Shown: piece by piece, positions 11,606 through 21,599 of the stretch | Position numbering within the stretch: the first letter of the stretch is position 1 | Layout of the letters: the number at the start of each line of letters is the position of its first letter | Assembly (NCBI GenBank): GCA_037179385.1 | Contig: CM074195.1 | Location: forward strand, 31,390,222 to 31,454,221 | Source: Holothuria scabra | Taxonomy: Eukaryota; Echinodermata; Holothuroidea; Aspidochirotida; Holothuriidae | Reading direction: 5' to 3' | Length of the DNA: 64,000 bases | Notes under the pieces: model-generated | What the model was told of the DNA's origin: nothing | Databases searched by the model: none | What the model saw: only the letters and a program-made list of their open reading frames with translations | Translations under genes and position numbers: made by a program

Positions 11606-12710
11606 TATGGGCGGCCATCAGGGCAAAAAAGACAACACCACGAAACAGAAAAGACAAATGTCAAAAGGAATAAACAACGCCGAAAGGAACAATTAAACGT
11701 CTAAAGAAAAAGACAAACGTCAAAAGGAGAAAGCAAACCCCGAAAGGAAAAGACAGAGACAAAAGGAAAAGTTAAAACCCAAAAGGAAAAGACTAACGTA
11801 AAAGTGGAAAACAACAAACGCCAAAAGGAGAAGACAACGCCGAAAGGAAAGGACAACGCCGAAAGAAAAGAACAACGCCGGAAGGAAAGGTCAAACGAAA
11901 GAAGGAAAAGACAAACAGGCAAAAAATACAACAGAGCAAAGCGGGAAAGCGAACGCTAAAAGGAAAAGACAAAAGTCAAAAGGAAAGGACAAGCACAGAA
12001 AGAAAAACACAAACGCCGAAAGGAAAGTACACAAGACAAAAGGAAATGACAACCGTGTAAAGAATAAGACCAAAGTCAAAAGAAAAGGCAAAAGTGGAGT
12101 GGAAACGATCGACTAACGTAATGTGACAAAGACAACGAGCCAAGAAAAAGACAAAGTAACGTCAAAAGGACAAGACAACGTCAAAAGGAGAAGAGAAAGC
12201 GGGTACTAACCACGGACTTCCTATATACAAAGCACAGAAAGACAATAAACACACCGAACAGTGGGACTGGCTAAGTCTTTCTTGAGATTTTGTTTTCGAG
12301 CGGCTCGAACTTCTCCTTTAATATTTGTAGACTTTTTCATTGGCGTTTGCCTTTTTCTTTCGACGGTCGTCTTTTTTCCTTTTGACTTCAGAGGCGTACA
12401 CAGGATTTCTATATGAAAGGGGGGGGGGGGCTTGCAGTATGAGTGATCGCTGGCCAAGAGGACGGGAACATTTTTGGCGTTTTCAAGGAGCTTAGATGCA
12501 AAATGGTGCAATGATTTTCGACTTTGACAGGAACAGTGTTAAAAGTTGAATTGGGGTGGTTCAAAACGGAAAACTTTTGTGTCTTCACATGCAATCTTAT
12601 GCCATTTACGCTACCTTTCAAAGTGAAACTTGTCACTGAGTTTGCATACTTCTAGGAGTCAAAAAAAAAAAAAAGAAAGAAATAAGAGCATCGATCGGTA
12701 TAGGCGAACG
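11606..12710. mobile_element. Giant inverted repeat, left arm (foldback-type element)
   Basis: The arm begins ATGGGCGGCCATCAGGGC and pairs, as a near-identical inverted copy, with 13850-14969. About 600 bp of it (roughly 11630-12200) is a degenerate tandem array of short units such as AAAGGAAAAGACAAACG and GTCAAAAGG. The unit is purine-rich, with irregular spacing of 15-24 bp. A unique part follows, with a G run at 12419-12430 and an A run at 12661. The two arms differ by small substitutions and homopolymer length. The long Phe/Leu/Ser-rich minus-strand ORFs here come from the tandem repeat. Confidence 0.85.
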
Positions 12711-13849
12711 GGAGCATTTTAATTTGAGTTTTTTCCTTGGCCACAAAACTTTATTCTGCCATAAATATTATCTAGGCGGGGCACCATTGGTTGGCGCGGA
12801 GCTTAGAGAAATTTCGAAAAGTCAGACCACTCAGATGGCCGGAAATAACATTTACCAGACTTGAATAATGTAACAAGTCGCTATATTCTTTTCTCATCTG
12901 CAATAAAATGCTCACAATTCAAAATATGTTCGCAAACTGGAAAGTGATCAGAGAGTTATTAAAGGCCCAGTTCTCTCACCCAGTACCAATTCTCCTAACC
13001 TTCTTACTTAAGTCCCTCCCCCAATTGTCTGAAATTCATGCTCATCCAGATACAATCTCAGTTTATTGCTTCAAGGTGAGCAAAGAAAAACTCAATTTAT
13101 ATCATCAAAACACTCTAAGTACCGTTCATGCTGTGTAATATAAGCTTTGGTACTCTGCATTGTTTGAATTAGCTGTCAATCAAAGAGCTGAGCCAATTGA
13201 GAATTTCGGTACCCCCGTACCAAAATTGTAGTTTGGGGTGAGAGGTTTGGCCCTTTAAGAGCTACTTTGACCCCAAAAATGTAATTTTGCCCGAAGGACT
13301 ATCTAAGTGGAGCGCCACCATTACGAAATAATCGCGACCTCAGATGGCCGAAAATTGCGTTTTTATTCTTGTAAAGAGAATCTAAACATGCAGTCTTTAT
13401 GTTTAGCTTTTGTTTGCAATAAGAATAAAATCAGGAACATGCTAAATGATAGAAAATTACCAGGTAAAATGCACTACCGCTATTACATTAAATTGTCTTT
13501 ATTCTTTCCGGGAAACTACAACGGAATTGAAAATATGCTAATGCTTCTCTATTGTGACTCTTACTTGGTTAAATTAAAGATCCGCTGAATTGATGAAACT
13601 TTCTGTGACTCCTCAAACTCCCGTCTGTTAATGATTTTACCCTTAAAATCTCTTGCGTGATAAATGGCAAACTATTTCTCAACGCCCCTGAACACTCCCC
13701 GTCCCCGTCTCGTACGCGTCTATGCAGGTCGGGAAAGGGATGGGCCGCTCCCTTTTGAAAATTCTAAAAAAGGGTAGGTGTCTTTAGAGCTAATCGGTGC
13801 CACCGGCGGGATTTTTAAGTAAAATTTGGAATTTGACGAAATTTGACGT
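12711..13849. other. Spacer between the giant inverted-repeat arms
   Basis: This single-copy loop is about 1.14 kb. It contains a family A MITE (12959-13258) and, on either side of it, short pieces of repeat K (GGTTGGCGCGGAGC near 12790; GGAGCGCCACC near 13308, each followed by CAGATGGCCG). No transposase-like ORF is seen. The 93-codon ORF at 13307-13588 has no recognisable motif. Confidence 0.6.
12959..13258 (+). repeat. MITE family A, copy A1
   Basis: This 300-bp unit is bounded by TTAAAGGCCCAGTTCTCTC and GAGAGGTTTGGCCCTTTAA, terminal inverted repeats ending in TTAA. Internal conserved blocks are CAATTCTCCTAACCTTCTTA, CTCAGTTTATTGCTTCA and TCAATCAAAGAGCTGAGCCA. Six further copies, intact or decayed, are listed elsewhere. 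TTAA ends fit a TTAA-target element, but whether TTAA is the duplication or part of the ends cannot be settled by eye. There is no coding capacity. Confidence 0.8.
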
Positions 13850-14969
13850 TCGCCTATATCGCCTATACCGATCGATGCTCTTATTTCTTTTTTTTCTTTT
13901 TTTGACTCCTAGAAGTATGCAAACTCAATGACAAGTTTCACTTTGAAAGGTAGCGTAAATGGCATAAGATTGCATATAAAGACACAAAAGTTTCAGTTTT
14001 GAACCACCACAATTCAACTTTTAACACTGTTCCTGTCAAAGTCGAAAATCATTGCACCATTTTGCATCTAAGCTCCTTGAAAACGCCAAAAATGTTCCCG
14101 TCCTCTTGACCAGCGATCACTCAGCATACTGCAAGCCCCCCCCCCCCCCCCCTTTCATATAGAAATCCTGTGTACGCCTCTGAAGTCAAAAGGAAAAAAG
14201 ACGACCGTCGAAAGAAAAAGGCAAACGCCAATGAAAAAGTCTACAAATATTAAAGGAGAAGTTCGAGCCGCTCGAAAACAAAATCTCAAGAAAGACTTAG
14301 CCAGTCCCACTGTTCGGTGTGTTTATTGTCTTTCTGTGCTTTGTATATAGGAAGTCCGTGGTTAGTACCCGCTTTCTCTTCTCCTTTTGATGTTGTCTTG
14401 TCCTTTTGACGTTACTTTGTCTTTTTCTTGGCTCGTTGTCTTTGTCACATTACGTTAGTCGATCGTTTCCACTCCACTTTTGCCTTTTCTTTTGACTTTG
14501 GTCTAATTCTTTACACGGTTGTCATTTCCTTTTGTCTTGTGTACTTTCCTTTCGGCGTTTGTGTTTTTCTTTCTGTGCTTGTCCTTTCCTTTTGACTTTG
14601 TCTTTTCCTTTTAGCGTTCGCTTTCCCGCTTTGCTCTGTTGTATTTTTTGCCTGTTTGTCTTTTCCTTCTTTCGTTTGACCTTTCCTTCCGGCGTTGTTC
14701 TTTTCTTTCGGCGTTGTCCTTTCCTTTCGGCGTTGTCTTCTCCTTTTGGCGTTTGTTGTTTTCCACTTTTACGTTAGTCTTTTCCTTTTGGGTTTTAACT
14801 TTTCCTTTTGTCTCTGTCTTTTCCTTTCGGGGTTTGCTTTCTCCTTTTGACGTTTGTCTTTTTCTTTAGACGTTTAATTGTTCCTTTCGGCGTTGTTTAT
14901 TCCTTTTGACATTTGTGTTTTCTGTTTCGTGGTGTTGTCTTTTTTGCCCTGATGGCCGCCCATATCAAT
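13850..14969. mobile_element. Giant inverted repeat, right arm (foldback-type element)
   Basis: It is the inverted partner of 11606-12710. The inner end (GTTCGCCTATATCGCCTATA) matches the left arm's TATAGGCGAAC, and the outer end is GCCCTGATGGCCGCCCAT. A 17-base C run at 14136-14152 corresponds to the 12-base G run of the left arm. The 76-residue ORF at 14639-14869 repeats exactly the one read from the minus strand at 11701-11931, which shows how similar the arms are. With the spacer the unit is about 3.36 kb. Confidence 0.85.
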
Positions 14970-15137
14970 GCTCTCTAGCTCAAAATTTCAATGGTCATGG
15001 TATGGGAGTCTGAAAGTGCCATGAAAGCTAAGATTGTAAGCTTCGATTCGAGAGGTGGCACGTCCTGGTTGAAAACTTCTACTGGGAGCTAGGGGGCACG
15101 GAAGTAACCTAACTTAGTGTGAAATTCAATGGGACTT

Positions 15138-15443
15138 TTAAAGGCCCAGTTCTCTCACCCAAAACGGTACCAATTCTCCTAACCTTCTTACTGAAGCCCC
15201 TCCCACAATTGTCTGACATTCATCCTCATTCAGACACAATCTCAGTTTATTGCTTCAGGGTGAGTATAGAAAACTCAATTTATGAAATCAAAACACTCTC
15301 AGTACCGTTCATGTGCTGTGTAATGTAAGCTTTGGCCGTCTGCATTGTTTGAATTAGCTGTCAATCAAAGAGCTGAGCCAATTGAGAATTTGGGTACACG
15401 GGTACCAAAATTGTAGTTTGGGGTGAGAGGTTTGGCCCTTTAA
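15138..15443 (+). repeat. MITE family A, copy A2
   Basis: It is highly similar to A1 and in the same orientation. It starts TTAAAGGCCCAGTTCTCTCA and ends GTTTGGCCCTTTAA. It lies just outside the right arm of the giant inverted repeat. Confidence 0.8.
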
Positions 15444-15467
15444 TTAGTGGCCCGCTACGGTACCTAC

Positions 15468-15523
15468 TAGACTGGATGAAAAGAACATATGCTACACATG
15501 ATCTTAGCCAAAGGCCGAGAATA
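15468..15523 (-). pseudogene. U2 snRNA-like 5' fragment
   Basis: The minus strand reads ATTCTCGGCCTTTGGCTAAG, then ATCATGTGTAGCATATGTTC, then TTTTCATCCAGT. This follows the highly conserved 5' end of U2 spliceosomal RNA, including stem I and the GUGUAGUAUCUGUUCUU branch-point recognition region. One T is lost from the TTTT run, and several substitutions fall in the branch-point region. The match stops after about 50 nt, so this is a truncated pseudogene or a U2-derived repeat head rather than a working snRNA. It lies 24 bp beyond MITE A2. Confidence 0.7.
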
Positions 15524-16579
15524 CGTAAAACTCTCGACTGCATATTTGTGGTGGAAAATGTACATTATTTTTCCTTTCTGTGATTTTCCTCGACATTGCA
15601 ATCCTAAGATCGTATGCTCATGTCAGTTGCATATTAATAATATCAGATTATATATTGAGAACTTAATGAATGTTATAGAGACCACACATGTACGTGTACA
15701 AGCCAGAAGGGACTGCCTGGACCAGTGGAGGGACTGCTCAATAGGGTCATTGAGAGTATAGGTATTTTACGAAGTCAGTCGTGCCCTTTGACGTTATAAA
15801 GTGAAATAAAAAATAAGTTAACTGCACCCAGGCTGTGGTATTTTGAGATTCGGTTTAAGTATTCACTTTAATAAAAATTAAAATGATTACATTATAACGT
15901 AATCAGCAAATTACCAGCTAAAATGTGCCACTACAATTTTGCCGGACAAAATCAATGTTTAAACACTACATATTACCTATACACTTGTACGTGATCCCCT
16001 ACACTCGCCTTTGAAATGAAAACATCGGGGACAATTTTTTTGCAACTTTCATCCGAATATACTACAGTTTCGGGCAAATTATTGCGCAAAATTTTGACGA
16101 AGGACCAAAGAAAAGAATGTTTTAATATACACGCTGCCCGAAGTCGTGGCAAATTCTGCAGTTGCATTTTTATGAAAGTTTACAATATTCAAGTTGTTTT
16201 TTGCACTTTAGCCCCACAAAATATGTACTTTTATCTTGCCAAAGTTCCATTTTTATGAGATGTAGGTTTAGTCCCTCAAAAACCCTTGAGTCACGTCCCC
16301 GACAGAGGACTGCAAATCGAAGATCCCCTTCTTCAGCAATTTTTTTCTGGTAGCCATATCCCAGATATTTAAGACTGCAACTCCCAGGACAAAGAAAGAA
16401 GAACTCTCACTAAGTGGCGGCGCTATACCACTAAAGGTACTTACTTATCGTGTGAATTTTGATAAGGATTGAAGTTTGAATTAAGCTAAGCCTGTGGAGT
16501 GTGTTTACTGCAAAGCTGATGCCACTGCCTCTGCGTGTGTGCACGTAAACCTTCAGCCGAGTGGTGCAGGTATTTTAGC
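15524..16579. other. Intergenic, nothing recognised
   Basis: No repeat shared within the window and no convincing ORF. Confidence 0.4.
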
Positions 16580-16838
16580 TTAACCCTTTACCGTTGTGCT
16601 CCGATCGGGGCATATTTGCGCGCCTCGGGAGTGGGCGGAAAAGCGGACGTAGCCCGCCCTGCATCGGCTTCCGTAGGCCATTGACCCCGTGACCTTAAAC
16701 TATTGTCTCTCTCGCTGTTGTGGCCGAATTTTCGGGTAGCTACTCGCAGTTGCGAGCTCCGCGTGAAACAGTAAAGATGTGTGCCAGCCGAGCTCTCCGC
16801 ATGGGTCCAAAAGGACCCAAACAACGGTAAAGGGTTAA
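16580..16838. mobile_element. GC-rich MITE with TTAA flanks (piggyBac-like structure)
   Basis: A 251-bp core (16584-16834) lies between two TTAA tetranucleotides. Its termini are perfect inverted repeats: CCCTTTACCGTTGT on the left and ACAACGGTAAAGGG on the right. The core is clearly GC-richer than its surroundings. TTAA target duplication and termini beginning CCC are hallmarks of piggyBac-superfamily elements. No transposase is present, so it would be non-autonomous. The overlapping 78-codon minus-strand ORFs are chance. Confidence 0.75.
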
Positions 16839-16969
16839 GCAGTTTGAATATAAAAAATCGGTGCAGGAAATAGGTGCTTTTCTAAAGCTATACATGTATT
16901 TTTGGAAGGAACTTTGGGGAAAAATTTTGGTAATATATTTGCCAGGTTTAAGGGAACTTTTTAGCAGGG

Positions 16970-17110
16970 CCGTCACCAGCTTTTTTCAAGGGGGGGGGGT
17001 GCGTTTTGAAACTCGAGCATGTGGGTGAGGAAATTGTTGTGGACGAGGCCACGAAGTAGCAGAAGGGGGTGGGCATGGGAGGAGGCCCCTCCCATATGGT
17101 TGGGGGCTTT
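16970..17110. repeat. Poly-G-associated interspersed repeat fragment
   Basis: It contains AGGGCCGTCACCAGC followed by a G run near 16990. The inverse (C run then CTGGTGACGGCCCTG) occurs at about 19907-19934, so this is a recurrent short repeat end with a homopolymer tract. Confidence 0.5.
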
Positions 17111-17551
17111 GCAATTTTTCAACTTAAAATAGCACAATCTGGTGCATACCAAGAGAGGAAATTCAAGCGTAGGATCAACTGTTTCTGGGAGGGTGATTGA
17201 TAATTGTAATCATTATATTCTCCTTGAAAACACATATGAATGATTAACTCACAAATAAATTTGACCCCTAACACAATTGCAACTGTATTAAGTATGAAAC
17301 ACTCACAGTTCAAAATTTAGTCGGTCCTAATTTGGTTCACTCCTCCAGTAATGAATCTGTCCCCAATGTCCTGACGGGGACTATAAACTATAAGCTGTTT
17401 TACACTAACACACAACTTGGATGAAATGACTGATTCATGTAAAAAGAAATACTGGTACCTGGGCTAGACTATAACAAGGCCACAGTGTTGTACTGCTAAA
17501 TTTGTGAAGGATTCGGTAGCTTGTTAGTTGGATAGAGTTTAACGGCCCAGT

Positions 17552-17694
17552 TCCAACCTATTGGTTCAAGTCGAGCCGGCCACAGCCTTTTCCCAGTTGT
17601 GGCCCCCTGGATTGTTTTCCCTACTCCATTGCTTATGCTGAGCATCACGTACAACGGCAGTAGGTTCCTTTTTTAGAGTCTTTGGTATGACTCG
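17552..17694 (-). mobile_element. tRNA-derived SINE, copy S3 (head truncated)
   Basis: It is a reversed SINE body beginning CCAACCTATTGGTTCAAG and passing through CATTGCTTATGCTGAGCATC and ACGGCAGTAGGTTCC. The tRNA-like head is missing, because the copy is cut at 17694 by the start of repeat K. Confidence 0.7.
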
Positions 17695-17890
17695 CAGTGG
17701 CGTAGCCCAGGATGGAATTTCCGGGGGGGGGGGGGTAGGTAATGAGTGGGGGCTGGTACCTCCAAGGGTCAGGTGCCGGCAAGACTGTCTACGCGGAGCG
17801 CCACCAGGGGTTGGCGCGGGGCGTGCAAGAAAATTTCGGGTTTTACAAACCCTACAGATGGCTGGAAACGGCACTTCTTACGTGTTTTAA
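17695..17890 (+). repeat. Repeat K (GGCGTAGCCCAGG / poly-G / GCGCCACC unit)
   Basis: It starts CAGTGGCGTAGCCCAGGA, has an 11-12-base G run near 17724, then GAGCGCCACCAGGGGTTGGC, GAAAATTTCGGGTTTTACAA and CAGATGGCTGGAAACGGCAC. The second half recurs at 12780-12870, 13300-13375, 33885-33955 and 34140-34240. No coding function is seen; overlapping ORFs in several frames are shadows. Confidence 0.6.
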
Positions 17891-18682
17891 GCTGGTTGCG
17901 CCCAGCCTTGAAATACGAAACTCATGTCTGCCACTTCTCAAATAGTGTGAATGAAAAATCAATCTATGAAAAATGATAATACATACACTTTTTGGGGACC
18001 CAAAATCTGGGCATTTCTGATCTGTGTCATGGCCTGGAGGATGAGACTGAAGGGAACCGGTATCTCCCTTTCTCTTGGGAAAAATTTTGAAATTCAGGAG
18101 AACGTAGATCGCAAATGCGGCAATATTTGAACAGATTTCAGCTTCAAACGGGAAACCAAAATTAGTTGTGCCCCCCTCTGAGAAACTTTTTTGCGTTATA
18201 TTTTCTCCATGCAAATGGTGCTATGTTTCGCAAAACTTTGAACTGATTATGGCCTACGTTTTTGAATTTCCTATTTGGGGATTATGAAAATTTTCAAAAT
18301 CCTCATTTTTATTCTTTGTAGAGATTTTACACGTGACATACATACTACCAAAGAAACAATGTTTTCCGGTTTTCAGTGGTGTTGAAATGGAAAATGGTGA
18401 AGTATTTGTTCAGTCATCGGTACATTACCTAGTCATAATTAAAATATCTCAAAATTAAAATCTCTCAAAAAATTTAAACCGCAAATCCGAAGTATGGATC
18501 ATGCGGGAAAACACGTGAAATGCGGACCTTGTGGACATTTTACAAATCCGCCCGGACGCCAGTGCCAGCTAGTAAAAAGAGGACTTCTTGAAGTGGCAGT
18601 TGTCATGGGAAGGAGTGAGGCACGACATAGGCCTACTTGTTAGGGATGGATGGGAAGAATTATTCGAAGGCACCCTTACCCC
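17891..18682. other. Intergenic, nothing recognised
   Basis: AT-rich, with no convincing gene. The 120-codon minus-strand ORF at 17852-18214 overlaps repeat K and has no motif. Confidence 0.4.
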
Positions 18683-18989
18683 TAAAGGGCCAATCCTCTC
18701 ACCTCAAACCACAATTTTGGTAGGGTGTACTGAAATTCTCCATTGGCTCAGCTTCTTGATTGACACCTAATTCAAACAATGCAGACTACCAAAGCTTTTA
18801 TTACACAGCACGAACTGTACTGAGAGTGTTTTGTTCATAAACATTGAGCTTTTCTATACTCGACTCGAAGCAATCAACTGTTATTGTCTCTGGATGAGGA
18901 TGAGGATGAATTTCAGACAATTGTGGGAGGAGCTTAAGTAAGAAGGTTAGGAGAATTGGTACTGTTTGGGGTGAGAGAACAGGGCCTTG
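18683..18989 (-). repeat. MITE family A, copy A3 (reversed)
   Basis: Reverse orientation: it starts CTAAAGGGCCAATCCTCTCA and contains AATTGTGGGAGGAGCTTAAG and AAGAAGGTTAGGAGAATTGG. It ends GTGAGAGAACAGGGCCTTGA. The terminal inverted repeats are still visible but the TTAA ends have decayed. Confidence 0.75.
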
Positions 18990-19448
18990 AAGACATATTT
19001 TGTGTAGGATAAAGTATAGAAATGGTAATGTTAGAACAGTGTATGATTGCCTTGTTTTCAGTAAATCAACCAGCCATAGAAAGGCAGAAAGGGTCTTAAC
19101 TTAACAAAGTCAAATTAGAGTTTACCGCCGAAACGTTCGTTTTATCTTTTAAGTGCAATGCAATAAACGACAGTGCAGTTTATATACGGTATCTAATTTA
19201 GTGAAAGTAATCATTTTGAAGTTATTACTTGATTTCATACGTGCACACATAATGTGTTTTACACACATTCATGCATGTTTTATTAATTGTTACACATTTT
19301 ATTTATTTACTTTTTTTGAAGGAAATACTTCAAAGTGTTTTCCGTTCAAACACTTTTTTTTCTCAATTACTATGATCAGGATCGAGGCAACAAATTCTTG
19401 GGGACCTGAAGAAAATCGGGGGGGGGGGGGCTAGCCCACGCCACTGAT

Positions 19449-19522
19449 GACTCGACGTGGGAAGCAAACCCGGGCTTTCCGCGTGAGAGGCGGATGCTCT
19501 TACCGTTAGACCAAGCACGCGG
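19449..19522 (-). repeat. tRNA-Glu-like pseudogene / SINE head
   Basis: The minus strand reads GCGTGCTTGGTCTAACGGTA (A box), CATCCGCCTCTCACGCGG (anticodon arm, CTC in the loop as in tRNA-Glu) and CCCGGGTTTGCTTCCC (B box). The acceptor strands do not pair well. A related fragment lies at 7362-7402. This is better read as a tRNA-derived repeat than a functional tRNA gene. It sits between two poly-G/C tracts (about 19420 and 19907). Confidence 0.6.
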
Positions 19523-20331
19523 TCAGAAGGATACGGTAGCGTAAAAGTGCCAACCCGTACTGCTACGAACTGACTATAACTGAGGCGAACTAAACTGTGC
19601 TATGGCCTGTGATACGTCGAACTCGAAGCCTAGGCTGGGAGGAAGGTTGAGCGGAAATGACTGATGGAAATGCAGCCCTGGATTTACAGACGCGAATATT
19701 GATAGATCTCTCGAAGATACTTGTGAGATCGTCGACGAGCTAAAACTTGGCCACGTGATGGTCTAGAAGTATTGAAAACGTAGGAAAGATTGCCGTTTGG
19801 TCGTTCCATGCACAATTCCGACCGCATTTTAAAAAAATCTCCACACCCGGCGGCGACGCCCCTCCCCCAATTGTTTTTTACCCCATTTTTTGGCGGACCC
19901 TCCGCACCCCCCCCCCCCTGGTGACGGCCCTGTTAAGGGTATACGCCGAACCCTGGATGCCGCAGAGCTAAGGCTTCTTCAATGTATTTTTGATGAACTC
20001 ACTAGTTAGGTTTGAAATTAAAACTAGATAACCTCATTTAAAGCATAGGTCCCATAAATTAATATTTTGAAAGCAAAACCGGGGGTGGGTCGGTTTCCTT
20101 CATTTTTATATAAAAGTAAGCTTCAAGTTCGGTACATGACTACGCACAAACAGTACTACTGTAAGTTTACTGTAAGTTAATCACTTTATATATCATGCGT
20201 ACATGCTTTTTTAACCAATCAGCTTACAAAACGTAAATTGAGGGAAGTTTGAACATGCCCACTTTTTCAACATCACAAACTCAAAATTGCTTGTGATTTA
20301 GACCTGTACCTATACCTGTACCTGTACCTAT

Positions 20332-21567
20332 ATGTCTAAAAATCTAACCTCCCTGGGATCAATTAGGCATGCATTTTCTATAATTGGCATTAGTGAAACA
20401 TGGTTCAATAATTCTAATACTTTACACACACTTTTCAATATCACTGGCTATAGTCTGGTACACGCATCTAGGCAGGGACGTGGTGGGGGTGTAGCTTTAT
20501 ATGTAAATCTCAAACTGAATTATAAAATCCTTACAGACTTAAGTATATTTAGGGAAAATATTTTTGAATCTCTTTTCATTGAAATTCAAACTGCTTTTTC
20601 GTCAGTCATTGTAGGGGTGATTTATTGTCCAAATGGAATCGGCGAAAGTGCATTTGAAATCTTCTCTGAGTTATTCTTGTCTTTAAGTCGTCAAAATAAG
20701 TGTTGTTTTCTTATGGGAGATTTTAATTGTAATCTTTTAAACGTGTCTGGCTATACTCGAAATCAATTTCTAAATCTTGTGTATTCTTACTCATACCGTC
20801 CACTTATAAGCCTGCCAACACGAATAACATCGCATTCTGCAACAGTCCTTGATGTAATATTTACAAATAATTTATCAATGTCGTCCATTTCGGGTATAAT
20901 CATAGATGATATATCTGATCATTTCCCAGTCTTTACTCTAGCTGACATGTCGGTCACTAAAACGGAAAACAAATCCTTTCTTAAAAGGAATTTCAATCAA
21001 GCCAATGTGACATTATTTCGCTCAAAAATTGAAAATGAAACTTGGACGGAGGTTTACAATTCAGTTGATGTCAATACCGCCTTTTGTAATTTTAGCAATA
21101 TATTCTGTAGTCATTTAGATAGCTCTATTCCTTGCAAAGTTCGTAGTAATAAAACAAATAGATCCCAAAATAACAATGACTGGATGACTCCTGCCATTCT
21201 TAATTCGTGTCGTACAAAAAACCGTTTGTATAAAAAATATCTCCGAAGTCGGTCTATCAACAATTTAAACGATTATAAACGTTTCCGTAATCGTCTAACT
21301 TCAGTTATCAGATTAGCCAAAAAATCATATTATACAAACCTGTTCAATAACAACAAAAATGATATTAAAGGTACTTGGCGCTCAATTAACACCTTGTTAT
21401 ATGGTCAGAGTACCGAATCTACACCCGAAAAAATTAGGCATAATGGTGATTATATATCTGATCCTTTTGAAGTTAGTAACACTTTCAATGATTTTTTACT
21501 GACGTTGGGTCTGCCACTCATCAAAAGATACCGCAGGTCAATGTCCACTTCAGTCCTATTTACATAA
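20332..21567 (+). pseudogene. LINE ORF2, endonuclease domain and linker (frameshifted C-terminus)
   Basis: This 411-codon open frame carries the AP-endonuclease-like signatures. They are IIGISETWF (catalytic Glu) near residue 20, RGGGVALYV near 55, GDFNCNLL (Asp/Asn pair) near 128, and DDISDHFPVF (Ser-Asp-His) near 190. The N-terminal Asn-bearing strand of the fold is missing, so the enzyme would be inactive. The Lys/Arg/Asn-rich linker that normally leads into the reverse transcriptase follows. The last 25 or so codons are out of frame. Confidence 0.88.
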
Positions 21568-21599
21568 TCCTGTCACTGATTCGTTTTTGTAAACCCTCC

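Noticed and set aside
11701..12091. Phe/Leu/Ser-rich minus-strand ORFs, mirrored at 14532-14869
   Set aside because: They are translations of the degenerate purine-rich tandem repeat in the giant inverted-repeat arms; the composition is an artefact, not membrane proteins.
19449..19522. Functional tRNA-Glu gene
   Set aside because: Acceptor strands do not pair and a truncated copy exists elsewhere, so a tRNA-derived repeat is more likely.
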